DNA of 64,000 nt from the NCBI GenBank assembly GCA_023421395.1, contig JAEZTL010000002.1, positions 1-64,000 on the forward strand. Direction: 5' to 3'. The notes under the pieces are model-generated. The model searched no databases. It saw nothing but the letters and a program-made list of their open reading frames with translations, and was not told where the DNA came from. The translations under genes and the position numbers were made by a program. Positions 61,749 to 64,000 of this stretch are shown piece after piece; the first letter of the stretch is position 1, and every line of letters begins with the position of its first letter. The DNA comes from Bacillota bacterium (GTDB taxonomy: Bacteria > Bacillota > Clostridia > Christensenellales > Aristaeellaceae).

Positions 61749-61826
61749 CGCCCCCGCGTTTCAGTCCTTCCCGCGCGGGTAAAATACCCGAGTACCCCCA
61801 AACGGGCAAACGAAGGAGGCGGGACG

Positions 61827-62504
61827 ATGGACGTTGCCGCGGTGATGGAGCGTCTGGCCACTCTGGGCACCGAGGCCCGGAAAAAGCACATGAAAAAGCG
61901 CGGCGCAGGCGAAAACCTGTTTGGTGTACTGCGTCGCGACCTTCACGCTCTGGCGGAGAACCTGGGCAGGAATCAGGCGCTGGCCCTCGATCTGTGGGAA
62001 ACCGGAAACGTCGACGCGATGGTGTTGTCCGCGATGATCATGGACCCCGCGAAACTCGAAAAGGAGCAGGCGGAACAGATGGTCGCAAGCCTTCGGTATC
62101 CCGATCTTCTGGATGAACTGGTATTTGACGCCGTCGCCGAAGCGCCCTTTGCGGCGGAACTCCGGGAGGCGTGGATCGGCTCGGCGGACGATGTCACCGG
62201 CCGCGCGGGCTGGACGCTGGCGGTGGACGGAATCCTTCGAAGAAAGTTTTCGTCGGAGGCGCTCTCCCGCTACGTGGACCTGGTGGAGCGAAGCCTTGTG
62301 GCCGCGCCGCCGCTCACGCAGGAAGTTATGAACCGCGCGCTGTGCGAAACCGGCATCCGATATGAGGCGTTTACGGACCGCTGCCTTGAAATCGGCGAGC
62401 GCCTCGGCGTCTTCAGGGGGCAGAAGGTGCCCAAGGGCTGCACCTCCGCCTACGCGCCTGAGTGGATCGCCGCCGGCATAAAGCGGCGGCGGCCCACAAA
62501 GTAG
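61827..62504 (+). CDS. AlkD-like DNA alkylation repair protein
   Basis: 225 residues, all alpha-helical HEAT-like pattern of the AlkC/AlkD family, with LRRDLHALAENLGRNQALALDLWETGNVDAMVLSAMI as typical start. AlkD removes bulky or charged alkylated purines. The Trp/Asp pair of the active site cannot be placed with certainty in this copy. ATG seven bases behind GAAGGAGG. Confidence 0.82.
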   Translation: MDVAAVMERLATLGTEARKKHMKKRGAGENLFGVLRRDLHALAENLGRNQALALDLWETGNVDAMVLSAMIMDPAKLEKEQAEQMVASLRYPDLLDELVFDAVAEAPFAAELREAWIGSADDVTGRAGWTLAVDGILRRKFSSEALSRYVDLVERSLVAAPPLTQEVMNRALCETGIRYEAFTDRCLEIGERLGVFRGQKVPKGCTSAYAPEWIAAGIKRRRPTK

Positions 62505-62511
62505 CCGTCAA

Positions 62512-62555
62512 AATTCAGCAAGGCGTCGGAGAATCCGCGGACGCCTTGCTGAATT
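62512..62555. repeat. Perfect 16-bp inverted repeat between converging genes
   Basis: AATTCAGCAAGGCGTC (62512-62527) and its exact complement (62540-62555) enclose 12 bases. It lies between alkD-like (plus) and DUF421 (minus) genes. There is only a short T-run on the minus strand, so it may serve as a weak bidirectional terminator. Confidence 0.6.
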
Positions 62556-62572
62556 CTGTCAGCCGCTCCCGT

Positions 62573-63283
62573 TCAGGAACCGTCCCGCGCGGGCGCCGGC
62601 GCGCCACCGGCGCTTTCACTCATCAGGTTTACATACAGCGCCTTCTGGTCGTCAATCTCTGCGTAGAACACCTCCTCGGGCCGCGCCCGGTACAGCGAAT
62701 GCAGTTGATCCCTGAGCCAGGCCTCGTCAACCTTCGCGTACGCCAGCATGTCGCAAAAGATCTGCCCGTCCACGATCACCGGCATGGTCAGCCCTTCCTC
62801 CGGCTGCTTGAGTGCCAGATCCTTGACCGTCACGGGTTTTGCGCTGTTTTTGGGGAATACCGATAGATTCCCCCCCGCCTCAAACACCGCGAAGTTGATA
62901 TCCTGAAGCTTCGTATATCCCTGCGCGCGCAGCATCGACATCAGCGTGAACGCGCTCATCCGGCACTTCCTCAACGCGTCTCTTTGCATCACGCCCGAGG
63001 CTACCAGAATCACCGGTGCAAAATCCATCCGGTAGAAGCACCGTCCCAGCGTCATTCGTGCGATCGCGATGGCAAAGAGCGCCAGCACAATCACGCCGAA
63101 GGCGGTCTTGAATACGTCCTTGTTGACCAACGGCTGTGAAATCACATTGGAGATGATCATCAAGATGCCCAGGTCAAAGGGCGTCATCTGCAGAAGCGCC
63201 TTTTTCCCCAGAATCACGGTGACAAACCATATCGCGACCACCAGGATCAGCGAGCGCAGCGCGTAGACAAGAAACATTTCCAT
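62573..63283 (-). CDS. DUF421/YetF-type membrane protein
   Basis: 236 residues. Three N-terminal membrane helices with the family marks GKKALLQMTPFDLGILMIISNVISQPLV, then cytoplasmic alpha/beta units with LRKCRMSAFTLMSMLRAQGY and ENV-like strands. YetF proteins of spore formers sit in the inner spore membrane in Bacillus, but function is unsettled. It follows the DUF4363 gene by 15 bases. Confidence 0.88.
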   Translation of the reverse strand: MEMFLVYALRSLILVVAIWFVTVILGKKALLQMTPFDLGILMIISNVISQPLVNKDVFKTAFGVIVLALFAIAIARMTLGRCFYRMDFAPVILVASGVMQRDALRKCRMSAFTLMSMLRAQGYTKLQDINFAVFEAGGNLSVFPKNSAKPVTVKDLALKQPEEGLTMPVIVDGQIFCDMLAYAKVDEAWLRDQLHSLYRARPEEVFYAEIDDQKALYVNLMSESAGGAPAPARDGS

Positions 63284-63298
63284 TATTTGACGTCCTCC

Positions 63299-63676
63299 TC
63301 AGGGTTGCGGCGCGACCGAGGTGATGTTGTTAAAAAGGTACAGGCAGGAAAGCCCTTCCTTCAACGCGCCGGGTTCGTCCTTCCGTGCGATGGCCGCTCG
63401 CATTCGGGTCAGCGTGAGACTCAGCAGCGTGTAGTCCGATTCCGCGTACTTGACCGCCACCAGAAAGTTGCCCCGATTCCATAGCTGTGCCGCCCGGTCC
63501 GCCGCGCGCTCCGATCCGGCCCAGTCCCCGTCTCGGGCGCTTTGAAGCGCGGCCTCCACCTCTCCGGAAAAATTCCGCTCTCCCCAGTTAAACAGAAACA
63601 TCTGCCCCAGCATCAGCGCGCCCAGCATCAGCATGATCAGACTGATCAGCGTCCATCCGATTTGTCTCTGCGTCAT
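63299..63676 (-). CDS. DUF4363-type membrane-anchored protein
   Basis: 125 residues. One transmembrane helix (about residues 8-30), then a helical outer domain with NFSGEVEAALQSARDGDW and a LYLFNNI end typical of DUF4363, often paired with DUF421 genes in Bacillota. The ATG at 63676 was chosen over a GTG three codons earlier, which nearly touches the GGGGAG site. Confidence 0.75.
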   Translation of the reverse strand: MTQRQIGWTLISLIMLMLGALMLGQMFLFNWGERNFSGEVEAALQSARDGDWAGSERAADRAAQLWNRGNFLVAVKYAESDYTLLSLTLTRMRAAIARKDEPGALKEGLSCLYLFNNITSVAPQP

Positions 63677-63787
63677 CTCCCGCACGCTCCCCGCACATTA
63701 ACGTTCATGTTAGTATGCCGCGCCGTGCCGTCTCTACACATCGGAAAACAATCCGCAAGAAACCGAGAATATCAAACCTTTCTTATA

Positions 63788-63816
63788 TTGACATTAACGC
63801 GGAAATGCAGTAAAAT
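63788..63816 (+). promoter_or_regulatory. Strong promoter before the last gene
   Basis: TTGACA (63788-63793), 17-bp spacer, TAAAAT (63811-63816), in an A+T-rich setting. Confidence 0.8.
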
Positions 63817-63882
63817 TTCAAATAATGGTTTAGTAGTCTAAATCGAAAACGGTTTTGTTTGTCTGTATTGCCCCAATCGTTG

Positions 63883-63908
63883 ATAAAGCGGGCGAACGCC
63901 CTCTTTAT
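63883..63908 (+). promoter_or_regulatory. Leader hairpin before the last gene
   Basis: ATAAAG and GGGCG (63883-63888, 63890-63894) pair with CGCCC and CTTTAT (63897-63901, 63903-63908) with one mismatch. It ends ten bases before the AAAGGAG ribosome site and may stabilise the 5' end of a highly expressed mRNA. Confidence 0.45.
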
Positions 63909-63935
63909 AAGAAGAAAAAAGGAGTGAGCCCTATC

Positions 63936-64000
63936 ATGAAGAAGATCCTGACCGTGGTTCTCGCCCTGGCGCTGACGATGGCGCTGTGCGCGCCCGCGTT
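63936..64000 (+). CDS. Exported protein, 5' end only
   Basis: The first 21 codons are visible, running off the window. They form a signal peptide (MKK, then a hydrophobic core to ALCAPA) whose Cys18 is at a lipobox-like place, though the residue before it is Leu rather than Gly or Ala. A strong promoter and an AAAGGAG site precede it. An ABC substrate-binding protein is a reasonable guess only. Confidence 0.6.
   Translation, partial: MKKILTVVLALALTMALCAPA

Overview
The window looks like a chromosomal segment of a high-G+C, endospore-forming member of the Bacillota (class Clostridia). The reasons are a spoIIGA-sigE pair beside a dcw cell-division/murein cluster, a MurE with the DNPR signature of meso-diaminopimelate enzymes, mraZ, a spoVD-type penicillin-binding protein with PASTA domains, cdaA-cdaR, a BusR-type regulator, and Shine-Dalgarno-led genes with many TTG/GTG starts. 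The species cannot be named from the sequence. No rRNA, tRNA, CRISPR array, prophage, transposase or insertion sequence was seen; this is mostly core genome, with the interest lying in regulatory DNA and a few unusual proteins.

Layout. 0.25-6 kb (minus): cdaA-cdaR (c-di-AMP synthesis), then a run of an acidic membrane protein, a P-loop ATPase, a PIG-V-like mannosyltransferase and an exported thioredoxin. 6.1-9.1 kb (minus): Nudix hydrolase, a shrunken GH2/beta-mannosidase-like protein, and a GNAT acetyltransferase behind one promoter. 9.1-12.3 kb (plus): small P-loop protein, thrC, TIM-barrel isomerase, membrane-anchored small protein, terminator. 12.5-13.5 kb (minus): acidic unknown. 13.6-18.1 kb (plus): Gld-type ABC exporter operon (ATPase, permease, GldG-like, DUF4340) and a methyltransferase-like membrane protein.

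18.3-33.5 kb (minus): mraZ, ftsL, spoVD, murE, mraY, murD, ftsW, murA, ftsQ, ftsA, ftsZ, then spoIIGA-sigE after a 0.55-kb regulatory gap carrying Spo0A-box-like sites. rsmH, murF and murG, usually part of this cluster, are missing. The mraZ promoter carries five decamer-phased GTG repeats that fit MraZ autoregulation. 33.6-43.4 kb (minus): phosphoesterase, zinc-ribbon protein, acetyltransferase, two tandem family-4 uracil-DNA-glycosylase paralogues (one without its iron-sulfur cysteines), trmL, HAD phosphatase, NlpC/P60 wall hydrolase, dnaB, rplI, DUF2232.

43.5-54.7 kb (minus): one branched-chain amino acid operon, ilvB-ilvN-ilvC-ilvD-leuA-cimA-leuC-leuD-leuB. It gives valine, leucine and (through citramalate) isoleucine precursors, ends in a strong terminator and starts with a consensus promoter. 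Its leader encodes a 37-residue peptide in which 17 residues are Ile/Leu/Val, followed by mutually exclusive antiterminator and terminator pairings. This resembles a ribosome-mediated attenuator of the kind known from enteric bacteria, where most Bacillota use a T-box; it is the most interesting signal in the window.

54.8-56.6 kb (minus): encapsulin and a ferritin-like cargo protein with a loading peptide, plus a GNAT enzyme. 56.7-57.7 kb: a decayed coding remnant and a YheO-type regulator. 57.8-61.7 kb (plus): BusR-like regulator and a glycine-betaine ABC importer, so both synthesis (cdaA) and a likely sensor (BusR) of c-di-AMP lie in the window. 61.8-64 kb: AlkD-like repair protein, DUF421/DUF4363 pair, and the start of an exported protein behind a consensus promoter.
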